Position numbers and translations under genes: made by a program. The notes under the pieces were generated by a model that saw only the letters and a list, made by a program, of their open reading frames with translations, was not told the origin of the DNA and searched no databases. A stretch of DNA of 64,000 nt from Mastigias papua (lineage: Eukaryota; Cnidaria; Scyphozoa; Rhizostomeae; Mastigiidae), in NCBI GenBank assembly GCA_964019165.1, contig OZ025273.1, positions 2,500,501 to 2,564,500 of the forward strand, written 5' to 3'. Of this stretch, positions 26,501 through 49,700 are shown in pieces (position 1 is the stretch's first letter; the number at the start of each line of letters is the position of its first letter).

Positions 26501-27788
26501 CTGAAAAGGCTGACATTTGGGTTGTTTGTTAGTCTAAAGCTGCTTACCCTCATATCTACCCTTGTTGGTCAGTCATTGTTGGATATTGCGTATTGTTGTT
26601 ATACACATCAAGATTATTGTTCAGTTTCGGTGAATGAAAATGGAATATATTGAAGGGAACTGCAATCTGTTAGCTTAAGCAAAGAATCGAGATCAGTTCT
26701 TCGAATTTGAAGCATTGTCATCGTTTTAAGGAGTTAATTACCTTGAGTCATTCTCTATGCCTTCTGTGTAGGAGAATCTCCATGGAGTCAGACTATAGTT
26801 TATTAGGGTGAAAGCCAAATTAATTACATAGGAAGTACATTACAATCTTTCAATACATCGAGTTGAGATTATTGAAGTTAAGCTAGTAATGCCTGTGCGC
26901 TCTAGGTTATTAGAATTTATTGGTAGATCGGAAAGGCAACATTGAAAGGTATATCCAAAAAATATCTATATCTAATGTTTTGTTTGTGCGTGGTATTTAT
27001 AACTTGCGTAGAAATAAGGGATTTTTCCTCTTTTTGATCTTCTACTAATAAATTTATGTCACGTGATTAGCTCCTTTACTTTTTGCTTACTTATGTTACA
27101 CGCAAAACTTTTAGCCAGACATTTTTTGCTAAGTTCTGTGTTTGGTTATCTGAGATGTAGTAATTTATCTGCTTTATTATTGATAGTTTATTGTGACCTA
27201 TTGTGTAAACATGCGACATTATAGCCTTTCTGAACCAAGCAGCTTTTTTGCAGAGCCGTAAGCGGATTCTATTTGTGCTGCTTACAGTATTGATGATTGT
27301 TACTGCCACTGCTATGATAGCATTGGTATCAAGCGGCTTTGCATTTGCCTTCTTGGTTGCTCAGTTAGCAATATCACTGTTTTTCCCATGCTGGATGGTG
27401 CGGCTCCAGAGACATAAAAAGTAAGCACAGATCATTAGCACTCTTTGCATTTCATTCTTTATTGTACCTTGATGAGGTTATATCAGGCTCTGGCAGAGGG
27501 CATCTATTAAAAGTAGGCCTGCTATGTTAATCTTGGCCATCGAGTTATTATTACTGAACTATTAACATAGTAGGGTATCTTTCTAGCATGTTAGTTATTC
27601 TTGAATTCCATTTATCACTGACATAGGAGCATGATCATGCCATCTTTAGTATTGATTTGGCTATCTAAATATAGATATATTGATTGATAAATTGACCGAT
27701 TCAGTAGTTCATTCGTTTTAATTTATTTTTAACATTTTGTTCAAGCAATATACATGGTCCATGGGATGAGGCTATGATTAGAGATTGA
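20560..27788 (+). CDS. PIGC: GPI-GlcNAc transferase subunit PIG-C (8 exons)
   Basis: Subunit of the ER complex that transfers GlcNAc to phosphatidylinositol, the first step of GPI-anchor synthesis. Coding exons: 20560-20683, 21566-21635, 22205-22359, 23221-23330, 24637-24692, 26269-26416, 27254-27420, 27746-27788; all junctions are GT/AG and in phase, giving 290 residues (human 297). Signatures: [17 protein letters not shown] at the N-terminus, [60 protein letters not shown] and the C-terminal [12 protein letters not shown]. These match human [49 protein letters not shown] and [11 protein letters not shown]. Hydrophobic segments throughout fit a multi-pass ER protein. Start is the ATG at 20560; an upstream in-frame extension has only a TTG. 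Confidence 0.96.
21029..21412. repeat. Dispersed repeat, copy 2
   Basis: Second copy of the unclassified repeat at 3435-3810, in the same orientation, in PIGC intron 1. The two copies share block order over about 370 bp with many substitutions and small indels, suggesting old insertions. Confidence 0.65.
22918..23080. repeat. Pentanucleotide tract followed by a degenerate TACCGTA-family element
   Basis: (AGTTC/AGTTT)n runs to about 22958. Then TACCATGAATACTCAAATTG begins a segment with repeated AAGCCCCC motifs, including TTGAATAAGCCCCC near 23057. This is related to the element at 62573-62736. No right-hand terminus was found, so this copy is probably truncated. In PIGC intron 3. Confidence 0.6.
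24745..24861. mobile_element. Short MITE of the TACCGTA family
   Basis: The left end TAACGTATTTCCTCAATAGA matches imperfectly the reverse complement of the right end, TACCGTACTTCCTTGAAAAA. About 117 bp, no coding capacity, in PIGC intron 5 just after the exon ending at 24692. Confidence 0.65.
25020..25115 (+). repeat. Possible tRNA-derived SINE fragment
   Basis: CACACAGTTCAAACCCCACT resembles a pol III B box. The A box is not clear. Adjacent to the hAT-like element, in PIGC intron 5. Confidence 0.35.
25155..25336. mobile_element. hAT-like non-autonomous element
   Basis: Ends CAGGGTTTACCAATCTTTTT and, inverted, CAGGGTTGTCCACCGTGTGA, both leading into AGCCAC. CAGGGTT termini are typical of hAT-superfamily elements. 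Flanks share TAGAT but not a clean 8-bp duplication. About 182 bp, in PIGC intron 5. Confidence 0.65.
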
Positions 27789-30700
27789 CGTTCATAGATA
27801 TGCAATTAATTTACTACCACAGCTGATACAGAAGTATCCCTTGGGTGAGTCAAAGTACTATTGTGTTCTTTACAGTTTTTGAAGATATGTCATCTGCCTA
27901 TGAAAGTAATGGTTATATGGTGGCATGGTGTATACTACAGATTAAATACTTACTGAGGTGGTTGCATATATTTCCGGATAAATATCTGGATTAATGAGGC
28001 GTATGGTGTTAATGCGCACTAAGATGGCTGCAAACTTAGGCAGCTGCGCGCTCTGGTGGCTGCAAAGTTAGGTGGCTGCGCACTGAAGTGGCTTCATTTT
28101 GAAATGAAGGTCTCTTTAGCAAAAACACATTCCGAATGTTCATATCCACACTTAAGAGTGGCGTCCTAATGCGGTGCGGATTTCTTTGATTACGTCAGTA
28201 ATCGCCATATTCAAAGTATTTGGCCTATCATATGTATAACATAGAATATCATTTACTTGGCGTGATTATTTGCCGTAATGATCTCACTACGTCTGCTGTC
28301 TGTATTACGAAAGGTTGAATGGATAGAATCTGATGAGACTGAGTGATACTGGCAGTTCAGGGTTGCATTTAGCGCTAGTTTGAGAATATGAAACATGTCG
28401 TGGATGAAGAGCAAGGCGTTGGGCTCTAAAATCTAAGAGTGACTCTCATAATATTAGGCTTGTTAGCCAGCACTTGGTGTTTGATGGTTTAACAATACAA
28501 TTTGGAAACAATAATGCCATACTGCCATGGGAGAATGTTCTCACAGCCAACTGACTTGGTAACTGTTTCTGATTTGAAAATGTTCCTGGTTTGATTCAAA
28601 GTGTTCTCAGTAGTCTAGCATCTTGTTGGGTTTGACATTACTCGGAGACATCGCCTTTTTACGCTTGGCTTCTTTGCTTATTATGCAATATTGCATTGTT
28701 CAAAGGGATTTTACGGCTTAAAAAGATCATGCATTCATTTCGAACAGAAACTAATCATCATTTGACTGCCACTTTTTAACTTCCACTTTCGTGAGATGAC
28801 AAAGTTTAAATTTTTTCACGAGCCTTTTGGCTTCGTAGCTATCTAATGCTATTTGGAAAGTCTTCGGGAAGTTTGTTCATGAAGGGTTTCAACTTCAGGC
28901 GTTACTTCTTCTTAGAAAGATGTTCCCTTTCCTGCATGCATTTGATCACACAAAGGGAATTTAGCTTCTCACGTTCACTTCAAAACTTTGTTATAATTCT
29001 GGTTTATGCATAGGCCATTGATTCTAGATTAGCCGTTTTTGGCCATTGAAATTCATGCTGCCATTGGAACGCATTCAACGATCGCCAGCAGATGAAAGGC
29101 GAAAGGAAATCTATGCTGCATAATGTCTCTCATAGAATCACTTGGATATGATCCCGTGCCGAAGAATCAATAGAGAGTCTCTTAGGAAGCGTTTGAACTA
29201 TTGTCATCAATATTATAAATGTTTTATTGATCAGTGTGTTGTCATTCATATCGTAAATGAGCCCTGTTTAATTCATCCGGCGCAGAATTTCAACGTATGA
29301 ATTCTAATGACTTAGTTCCATTGCTTTAATTTTTTATGACAGTCTTTTGCTTCATAGATGCAGGTACCTTAAGGAATTTCTAAATAGGCTTCATTCATGC
29401 ATTTGTATGCATAACTGCGTACCACCTAGCTTTCTTTTATCCATCACCCGCATATATACACGGCGATAAATTTACCCCGCAATTGCATATTTAGAAAACA
29501 TACCGTTACTTTCACCGCAAACGTCACACTCGTTGCCAGACTCCTATCTTCAAAACTCCTCTCTAGCTAATTAGACTACACAAAGGATATGACTTTTACT
29601 TAATAAAATCAAAACTTCATTGAACAGTCAGCACGCTGGTTTTGTTGTATTGCATGTGTAGTTATTTTGTTTAGACTTATTCTAAATCTTTTGCTCTTGT
29701 TTTCCACTGATTGCAAGAATGTGCAGTTGACTGCTAGATTTTATAGGATTTTCGCGATTTTTCTTTGTTATGAAACCTGCTTGAATAGCACAAATTGATT
29801 TGTGTTCTAATTTATATACTGACTCCCGCTGTATGCCTCCAGCTACGTTATTTTGGTCATTGGAAAAAGCTCTTTGACAATATCACAGTGCGAGGAGCTA
29901 CTAGTGAGCCCTACAATTTTTTGTTCTCAACTCACTTCACTCCTTTTCTATGCTTCGGAGTGAATCCGATTTTAAAACTCTGTCCAGTGTGTGACTTTCA
30001 GAACAGGTGACTCTCAGCCGTGTTGTGTTCATTTAGATGAAGATCGACTTCTCTCTTTCTCTGTGGGACTTGTTTTCTCTCTGTTTGCATGACAACACTT
30101 TTCCTTGCATGGTAGGAGACTCAGAAACAGATCAATTACTCAAACACATGACATGCAAAACCTTACTCACCATGCATTGTATTTTTTGTATCAAAACTCA
30201 ATTCGTGCTGTAAATTTTGCTGATATTGATATCGTATATATTTGCATTTTAAAGACCGCGTTTCCTTATACCCGAGCCTATGCAAATCTACTGCCGTTCT
30301 CATTTGATAGAGAGAATCCAGCTGTATACAGTCAGTTGAGCATTAGCGGCAAAGCGCTTGTGCATCACGGCAACTGACAGCACGTACATAGGTTTTGGTG
30401 TTTTCCATTCGTTGGTCCCGTTTTATCATTAGAACTTCGCCATTTTTCACGTCTTACTTTGCTCAATACTAATTATCAATCCTACCTACCGCTTTGTTCT
30501 TTAACATTTGCGTCGGACACCTATGAGATGTGCAATGTTAGCTTTTTATGGTATTCTAACATGCTGTTTCTATACGGCAGAAGACAGCGAAATGGTTTTC
30601 ACAGCTTTTACAATATTAATGACCAGTGTCATAATCTGCGCATATTTTCGCCAAAATCCGTTACATTTTTGTTTAGTATCTTCAACTTATTGACTGAAGA

Positions 30701-32658
30701 CCCATCGAAATTGCAGCACAACAAGCATTTGCGAACACTTGATAGGCTTTGCATGTGTTTCACCATTTGAGTACTGATATCAGGTAGCTACCTTGCAACT
30801 AATCTATGAATAACACGAGCAATTTTGCTTTTTACTTTGTGTATGGCCTGGTTAGAATCTGTTACAGCTGCGCTTTTTCGTGGAATTGTAATAGCAATCA
30901 CAGGTTCTATTTGCAGACACATCAATGGACCAGAGAACTTTTCTCATAGAAAATCCAGTAGACTTTCTGTCATTGGGGTGTTGTCTTCTCGTTGCTTTTT
31001 TTATGCAATTTCGTCAATATGTGTTACGAAATGATTGTTGTGATGCTGTTCTGTTAGTTATAGTACACAATAACTATTGTATGCTATTCTTTAAAGCCCA
31101 AAACTTGTAAAGAATTTCCCTCGATCTCAAGCTTCAGGGCTTCAGGCTTGTCTTGGCCACGATGCTTTCATTCGGATCTGCACTTATGGCCAGCAATTTT
31201 ATTCATTATTTGTTTGCGTTTCCGCTTATTCCTGGGGTTTTTCTTCTGATAGAAGGTCCTTGTGGCTTTGCAGTTCAAAAGTGCATTTCTTGAGCTTCAT
31301 GGTTGTGATCAACCCAAGACTGTGTAAAGTATCTTGCTACCTATCTCAATTATTGCAAGGCGGTAACAAAGACGGGAAGTTGTCAAGTGGTTAGAGTTTG
31401 GCGGTTAAGTCATTACGAAGGGGATCTGTATTCGAACTGGATTGCTCTTAATTGATATGACTTGTCGATTGGCTTTTTGCAAAATTCAATCTCGCACCCA
31501 TGCTGTGTATTCTACGCTAGAATATGAAGCATGGCTACAAACCTAGAACTGTCTTTACCTTATTAATTTGTTAAATTCATCGTGCTCTGGAAGAAAATGA
31601 AGTGAGTCTTCTTATTTTCATATATTGCGTCGTTGGTACGAAAGCTCCCAGAGAAGGTGCAGTAACGTTGCTCAAATATGTGCAGTAAGCAAAAGGGATG
31701 GTACTTATCAAGCAAGTGGCTTAAATGGATGTTAAGAATATAAAATTAATGGGTATTATGATATGCCCCTTTTTATAGGTTAGTTTGTACAAATCTATGT
31801 TCAGAATCGTAGCTCAATACGTTGTATTGTAAAGTTATATTGTGTTGCAGGATTTAGCGAGACATTTTGCCCTGATGTAAGTTCAGCGTACTTGAGAATT
31901 TTCCAAGATATTCTCATTTTCAAGCGTTATTTCTATATGCAACTCTGTGCTTCAGTTAGTTTTACGGTTGAACATTCAGTATAGTGTCGCTTTTAAGTGA
32001 TGCTTGTGTAATCTGTCAGGTGTATCTGTTCGGTGTCATCTGTTCGGTGTCATCTGTTAGATGCAGGAACATTTGTGCATGCTGACTTATGACTGTATGG
32101 ATAGAGTTATATTACCCGACAGTGAAGTCACATATCTCGTATACGCGTACCAATCTCTGTCCCACATTTGTTGTATTGATGTATTGTATTCAAGATATGT
32201 TTACTATACATTTCGAATGTGGTGGGTGCACAGGTACCCTGGATTAGTGATTATATGAATCAAACATGGATAGGCGACCGCCATTTTGTTTGACAGAATA
32301 GTTGATAGACAGGTCGAATTCACACTTAATATCGCCTTAATGTTCATTAATATTAAACACTCTCTCCTCCTCATAATTCATTCCATTGGATGAATTGAGC
32401 AACCTGAAGACCGATTAATAATTCAAAGATTTACAAAAGGGCAGCTCGACGCTTAGCTGTGCTTATAGTTCATTTGTTTACGAAAGGCCAGCCGCTTGCA
32501 CTTTTTCTCAATGCCTCTCTTTTAACTAACTTCATTTTTGAAGTTTATTCTTATGTTTATAACATGTTATCATTTATTTGTATTAGAGTTCTATCTAAAA
32601 TAAAGTCACACAAGACGGATATTGTTCTACCCAAGCATTTTGCAGGTTTTTAGAAATC
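27789..32658. other. Gene-poor interval after PIGC
   Basis: No recognised protein domain on either strand. Contents: a two-unit repeat of about 33 bp at 28020-28095 (GGTGGCTGCAAAGTTAGG unit), ORFs of 60-100 codons at 29795-31110 with no motif that I recognise, and a tRNA-like SINE fragment near 31375-31450. A 5' UTR exon of the downstream zinc-finger gene may lie within it. Confidence 0.5.
31375..31450 (+). repeat. tRNA-like SINE fragment
   Basis: Contains GTCAAGTGGTTAGAGTTTGG (A-box-like) and TGTATTCGAACTGG (B-box-like) at tRNA-like spacing. It does not fold convincingly into a complete tRNA by eye. Confidence 0.4.
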
Positions 32659-42557
<9,899 letters not shown>

Positions 42558-45500
42558 TTATCTCTTCTTGAATCATGTGTTTCCCCTTACACGATAACTA
42601 GTAGATGCGCACTTCACACGTCAATTATACAGCCGGACAGGAGTTTGTATCTGCCAATTGTATGCGTTGATCTCCTTTCGAATTGATCTCAAAAAACAAT
42701 ATTGCTATGGTTTGACACCAGAATTGCGCATACAGGGTCGTCGATTTAAAGGAAAGCACCAAAGAGCTTTTTTGTTATCTGACTTGGACCAGAATCAACA
42801 ACCCATTGATGGCACAGAACTGGTCAGTATTCGCAACTCAAGGCTCATCAGGATAATTTCCTTAAGTTGGGAAGGATGCAGATTGCTCTTCAAAGCTGGC
42901 CCAATAAATCCGAGGCCAGTAAGAATTTGCTGTTGTGAGACTTTGTGAGATTTGTGAGACGAAAGCGCGAAAGTATGTTGCTTCCCCACATTACTGTGAC
43001 TGGAAGACTGGGAAAAGATTTTTCCTCACAAGACACAGCAGGAAATTATCCAGGATGTTCTTAGATGCCCGTTTGAAGAGATAATTTGCCAGTGTTCTTT
43101 TATTTTCTAAATAAATTTTACAGACGTGGAATGGATAAATCTTAGCATGGTAAAATAAAAGTTGCAGAGCTACCGAGTAGATGAACATTGTTGCAAATGA
43201 TCAGAGGACATGTCTAGAAGCTATTGTTGCTAAGAGTCTAGTGGCCATTCTCAGCTTGTTTTTACTATTTCACTAGCAAAGAAATCGTGGTTATTTTTTC
43301 GCAGTGAGAATGAAGTAGTAAATTTTTTTGTTACTCTTTGTATATGTTTGTTTCCTCGTTTGACTTTAGAGGCGTAGAACAAATTTCCATCAGGCATAAC
43401 CCACTTCGATAGCATTCATCATTCATCTTAAGTTTAAGTCAGTAAATGATCATAAATTTGAATAGGATCCAAACTATTTTGCAGAGTTCATGCTTTAAAG
43501 ATCATTCCAGCAGGACATCTTTTAAGGAGATTTGATTTGTGGGCCAAGCCCATATGATGGCCCCATTCAATTCGCAGCCATCTTCAGTTTGTATACCCAC
43601 GGAAATGCCATCGAATAGGCCTTTGCTCTTGTGTTCAATACACTTACAGACTGATTTGTGACCATATGCATTTTGAGGAGCAATGATGAAATTTCCAGAA
43701 TGGGCCCAAGCTATTAGGCCAAAGCCTTATGTTGCTTATTACCGGGCATGAAGAGGGTCCACTTAGCCAATGGCCCGGTAGTGGCAGTGTTAAAAGGTAG
43801 CCTGTATTCTAGAGCTTATGGATTGTTCATCACAACATGGTGGCACTTAGTCATGCAGATATTTCTGTTAGACTAAGTTTTATTTGTATTCCACACACAG
43901 AAGCTCTATTGACATCGGTCCTAATTCATCGTCGGTTAGGTTATTATTAGATGACTGCGATATGCAAGAATAGGTGAACATGACATTTTGTTTGCCATAT
44001 ACTAGCATCTATGATTGAAGATTTGACTAAATCGATTGACCAATAAGCATTTTATTTCTATGAATGTTTAGAAGCTTTTGTTTATAAAATTGTTATTTTT
44101 GCTTTATTTATTCTCGTTTGAGAGTTGTCTGCTGTGCTTGTTTAAGTTTTTAAACTAGATTATTGTCATATCATTGTACGCAATATTGCCGATAAATTCA
44201 AAGAATTTACTATCTTCTTTGTTTAGTGAATAAATTTTTATTTCAGAAAGTTTGTTAGGAAGTTTTCCCTATAGTACAACTTTTTGAAGTGATAACTTTA
44301 GCGTAGCGAAATTCCAGTGTCTACGATCTGATTTTTTTAGCGATTGGGATATTGACAGTTTTGCTAAATGTAGCTCATAGCAATCTAGTTATTTCACTAT
44401 TTTATGAAACTTACAGTAATATTACCCGTATGACTTTGATGAGAAAAGCTACCGATGCCAGAAATATAGGGACAGATCGAGCACGATTTGTGTAGAAGTA
44501 AATTATTCAGGATCATGGCCTTTTCGGTTCTGGTTAGCACCCTTTGAGCTCCCGTTTTACAGTTGTAAGTGCGTATTGGTAGATCCGTATGAACAAATTT
44601 TGCGAGCTTTCAGTCTTGCCTGGTCATTTGGAGCCGTGTTGACCAAACCAACATACAGTTCTACCGCCGAATGGAACAGTGATTTGCGGACTAAAGGCAG
44701 AATATTGCCGTGTTTCATCCCTCAAACATCCCCCCCCCGATATATCTACCTATATAAATCAAAAGTAGCTCCTATCAATTTATGCATTTGCTAATATATC
44801 TAACTATATCTATATGGGGTTATAAGTCAATACTTTTGCATTAAACATTGATTTTGGCATACAGTATTGTCCTGCCACTAGGAAATTAACTTATGAGAAA
44901 CTGCAGCCTGCCAGATGGCACCACACCTACCCTTATATAAGACAAGAAGCCAATCAGCCTGAAGTTTTAGATCAATTTTCTTAAACAGAATATTGATTGG
45001 AAAAATTGTAATTGCCAAGCATTTTATAATACAAAACCTAACAAATATTATAACATAATGCAAAAATTGTGTGTATAACAACCAAAACTACAATTATACA
45101 GTAAATATAATACTGTATATCAATCAAACTGATACTTTCTTTTAAAACATGGTGAGCTTCTTGCTGTAAATATAAGAAATTATTCAGCCTTTTTAATGTT
45201 TTGTTTGTCCATTTATAAGGAACCAAGCAGCCTGCTTTTACCTAGTGAGTTTCTCAGTGGCGGGGTAATACTGTACTGTCAATAAATCAAACTACAATGC
45301 GCAGATGTTAAAGTAGCAGTAAATATAGATGTAATTCATAGATCTGCCTTGCTTTTTTGAACTAATTAATTAGATTCACCTAATCATACACTAGTCAGTG
45401 TTTTCACGCACATTTATAAAGAGAGACCAATGTTGGACATTACTTCAAACGTTTTGCCAGCTGATCAACGTGAATCTGTATCGTAAAGAGAAGAACTCAC

Positions 45501-46214
45501 CCTGTTATAAGCCGTCAATTGATATTTTGCAATCTTATCTACATCTACAGCTCTTTTGCGGTAAATGTTTTATTGCAGTTGTGTCGCCAATTCTTCTTTG
45601 ATTTCAGTCTGATTTCAAACTGAAATTAGCAAGTATACAATACTTAGCAGCTTTGTGTTTGTGTTTTAAAGAACCAAATATCCTGATATGCGTCAGGTAT
45701 TCTTGCTGTAATTGTGCAAAGACATTCACAGGCAGGAATAAGCTCAACTACAAAAAGTGAAGTTTGTGAATAAACAGAGTGCTCTGATGGAAGTAGATAC
45801 CTTTTGATGCTCTGTACCTAGCAACAAACAGTGGTCTTTTGCACCGGAATGTAACTGAGAATAAGATAATCATGGAAAAAGTTACAAATTAAGAGATATA
45901 AATTGTTGTTTAAGTTGCTGAATTTTCCTTTTACTAACAAAGGGTACTGCTTATACTAGAATATTCTGGGACAGGCTATAACCAATCGCATAGCATGATA
46001 AAATGTTGTATACATTTTCTGTAGCGTCCTCTCACCTGCCTTTTGTTGTCTCAAGGTTCTTGCACTTGAAGCAATAAAATGCTACTGTTGGAACTAGTTT
46101 CCTTTTGGCCAAAACAGCTTCTTTTCTGACGGAGTTATCAATACCATGATGATACTTAGTACGTTGATGAAATTAGTTTATCCTTCCGTAGGATTGATCT
46201 TGAAACTAGCTATA
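42558..46214. other. Intergenic interval, zinc-finger gene to PHPT1
   Basis: Contains the presumed 3' UTR of the zinc-finger gene (AATAAA near 43111) and otherwise no recognised gene. Short ORFs (42658-42948, 44576-44794) have no motif. Confidence 0.4.
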
Positions 46215-46654
46215 GGGTCATTCATTTAGTATGTACGCACGAATGGGGGAGGGGGCCAGCAAAAGCGTGCGATTGCGTACAAGGGGAGGATTGACACATT
46301 AAAGTAAGTACGAAAAATTAAAAAAACCAATCGTCTTTTCTGCATGTATCCTGCATTATTTTGATTTGCAAACAGATTTCATCTTACCCACCATGAGAGT
46401 TGTAGAAGAAATCTTTGATAGAAGTTTTCATAAAATAATATTTGTAATGATCGTTTTACTGTCTCGCGAATGCTTAAAATAGTCTTTCTCTTTGGCTTTG
46501 GATGACTAGGAACTTTCCCTTAGAAATGGGGAGGGTTCAAATAGTAACGAGTACGTATGCAAGAGGGGAGCGATATGTAAAATACGCTTGCGTGTACGAG
46601 GGAGAGGAGGGTCAAATTTTAGCAATTTTTGTCCGTACGTACTAAATGAATGAC
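46215..46654. mobile_element. MITE with 24-bp inverted termini next to PHPT1
   Basis: Left end GTCATTCATTTAGTATGTAC (46217) is matched by the inverted right end GTCATTCATTTAGTACGTAC. Over 24 bp only two positions differ. Sub-terminal GGGGAGG tracts and ACGTACG-like motifs are also arranged symmetrically. About 440 bp, no transposase. It ends 9 bp before an in-frame upstream ATG (46663) and 120 bp before the PHPT1 start. Confidence 0.85.
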
Positions 46655-46773
46655 GATTATACATGGTTTCTGCTAAGAGAAATCTTGGATTACGATTAAG
46701 TAGAAGTGTATCAAGCAAAGATCATTGTGGAGCTTCCCGTGGAGACGAGGCTGAGGCTGATGAGAAAGTTAAA

Positions 46774-49700
46774 ATGGCGTCACTTGCAGACAAATTTTCT
46801 TCCGTTCAAGAGGTGGATATTGACGAATCTGGAAAATTTAAATATATTCTCATCAAAGTTTTTGCTGGATCAGATTCAAAGTTTATTGTCAGAGGCTATG
46901 ACTGGGCAGAGTTTCATGGTATGGATGGGATATTTATAACTTTCTCTTATTAAATAGAAGTTGTCTACTGCTACTTTTTGATCTGATAATAGGCAGCACA
47001 CGCGCGAGTTTGTTGCTTTTGAAAGTGATCTGCACTCAGAAAAGTATCTGTGCACGCCCATTTTCACCGTATATGCACGCATGCATGCACAGTTAGATGA
47101 CTGTACAGTAACTGTACGCGTGCATCGAATACCTGGCAACTATCTTTTTGCACGCAGCTTAAGTTGAACAAAGACGCTGGTTTTTGTAATCACCTGTTTG
47201 TTATAAGGGTTAGCTACTATGTTAGGGCATTTAGTTCTTGCGATTAATTCGTGATTTTTCATTGGTGAGTGATATGTGATGTTTATGTGAGGAAAGAGCA
47301 TTTAATGTTTTTATATCAGGAGATCAACTAGGCCTTGTTGCTCCAATTACTAAGGAACATGGCAACCACTGGCACAGAATCTTTGCTTTTGAAAATCGAC
47401 TTGAGAAATGGAGAAGTAGGTATGTGTGCATGAACATTGCAGCAGAGTTTGCATACGTGTATGTGCACAATATGTACTTATGCAACAACTACAACCATAC
47501 GTGTTGTAGCCCAGTTAATCTGAGCAAAGCAAGTGTCAATCTGCTAGGTGGTCAGGTGACCTATGTAGTGCTGTTCCATATGATTTGAATTACATGACAT
47601 GGGTTAAATTCTGACAAATAATACAAAATGATGCAAAAATGCCCAAGTGCTTTATTACTAAGGGGACTTTAAGTCATTTTTTTAATTCCAGACAGGGGCC
47701 TTGCTCCCCAGGCCACCCATGGCTATGGGCGAGCTTTGACATCGACTTTGTGCTATTCTATTGCCCCTGTGGCAGTCATTTCTGCTTGATCAGGGAAAAT
47801 TTAATTTTTACATTGCTCATGGCATTATTCCCTGTTTTCTATTGTCACTCAAGTTCAGACTGAAGCATGGTAGTGGCACAGCACTGAGCATAAAATTTAC
47901 CTAACATTTGCAACTTATGTTTGAATTTTTGTGTCTTGTTCAATTTATTTGTATAACTTATCAATTTATGTCTACTTATTTGCTTTCTCAATCAGCGGAC
48001 ATCTATGATCAGGTTTCATCTGGCCTGAATGCTCTAGGTCTCAAATCTGAGTGTGTTGGTGGAGGGAGGATTCAACATAGCCCCAATTCAAAGGAGATCT
48101 CTGTCTATGGATATTCAATGGTAAGTTAGGACTAAGGAATTTATGAATGTAGATTGTCAGTGATCATATTTGTATGGATGCAACTTGATGCATACCTGAG
48201 ACTATTCTGCCACAGTAGCATTTTTAGTGGGTGAGGGACATTTGCTCCCTGAATTAGATAAGTCTGCACTTTAGCATATAGTAGGGCCATTCTATGGACT
48301 TATACATGGAAAGTAAACACATCTACTTTACAAAATTGCCAATTTAAAGACTATTTGCCCTGGTACAGTTTTGTAGAAATCCACTGATGTTCTGCCATTG
48401 TCAGTTGATGACAGATATGGCTGTGAGTATTTTACTAGATGGCCAAGATATGAGCTTCTTTAGAAATACAGACAGTTTTTTAGTGGATCAAAGTTTGTCA
48501 TAGACCTTGCAAAATATTGTCCTTACATACCCGATTACTTTGGTCGGTAATTTTATTGCTGACATATGTTTTGCTGCAAAAAATTAGTGGTTTCTTGTTA
48601 TGAAATTCTTTATTGTTTCAATGTTCAAGTGTTCTCTGTGAAATTCTGGATGTGTGATAATTCAAATTTATACAAAGTTTTTACAAGTTTTGGAACATTA
48701 GTGATTTTTCATTAAGTATCAGGGAGGCCTGGATGGAGGGAGTTGAGCTGGGGTCTGAAATTTTGATGCATGTCTGAAATCTGTTTCACTGGGAGAAAAT
48801 TTTTGCAGCTATATTTTCAAGTGCCTCCACCCCTCCCCACCTGGTGCTTAATGACTTCTCCCTTAGTTAGAATGTTAGCTTTAGGAGTTTAGAAGTATTA
48901 GTGTCTGACTTTTTACTTTAGTATTGTAGAACCAAATTCTGGTCCATGGAGCATCTAGAAGGTATTATGGGTAGGAGAACTGGCACCAACCAGTCAGCTA
49001 ACTTCAGTGTCCAGATATGTTAAAATCCTTACTTTTCAAGACATTCGTCTTGCATGAAAAGTGCACAATTTTTGTAAGTGTCTAGTGATACTATCCAGTC
49101 AATGGGACTTTGATGGCCCTCTTGGTGTTGACAGTCCTCTCTCAACAGCAGATCCAATGCAAATTGTGATAGGACTGCAATGGCCCACCTGTGCAAATTG
49201 GTTCAGAGGAGAGCAGTGAGAGCACGCAACTAGAGTGGTTGACGTGCAATATCAGGGGTCACAAGTTTGAATTCCACTTGAGTGGGTTATTTCCTCGCAC
49301 TTCCACCTTTTAAAGTATGAAAATTTAGATATTGCCCAAACACTGAGAAGATTAAAACTCATGTAACACGAAGAGTAGTGCATCAGATATGCTATTTTCG
49401 GTCTGTGGATGCCCAGTTGCTCCTCGTGTAAGTCAACAGTGCCAAAGAAAAGCAATGCAAAAAAGGCAATACATCCTTTGCTGTTACAAAACTGGTGTTT
49501 TATTCCTTAAATGGACAGCCACTAGATCACTTAGCATGATCTTTTAAATAGCTAGAAATTGCCCTCCGCATACCTTTTGGTGCACTTTGAATGTTTAGTA
49601 GAATGCTGTCCTATGAGAGCCATACCACCCATTTAGAAGGATGATTGCAATGCTATCATCCGAAGGGTGTCTATCAAGTTAGTATCAGTTTGGTCATAGT

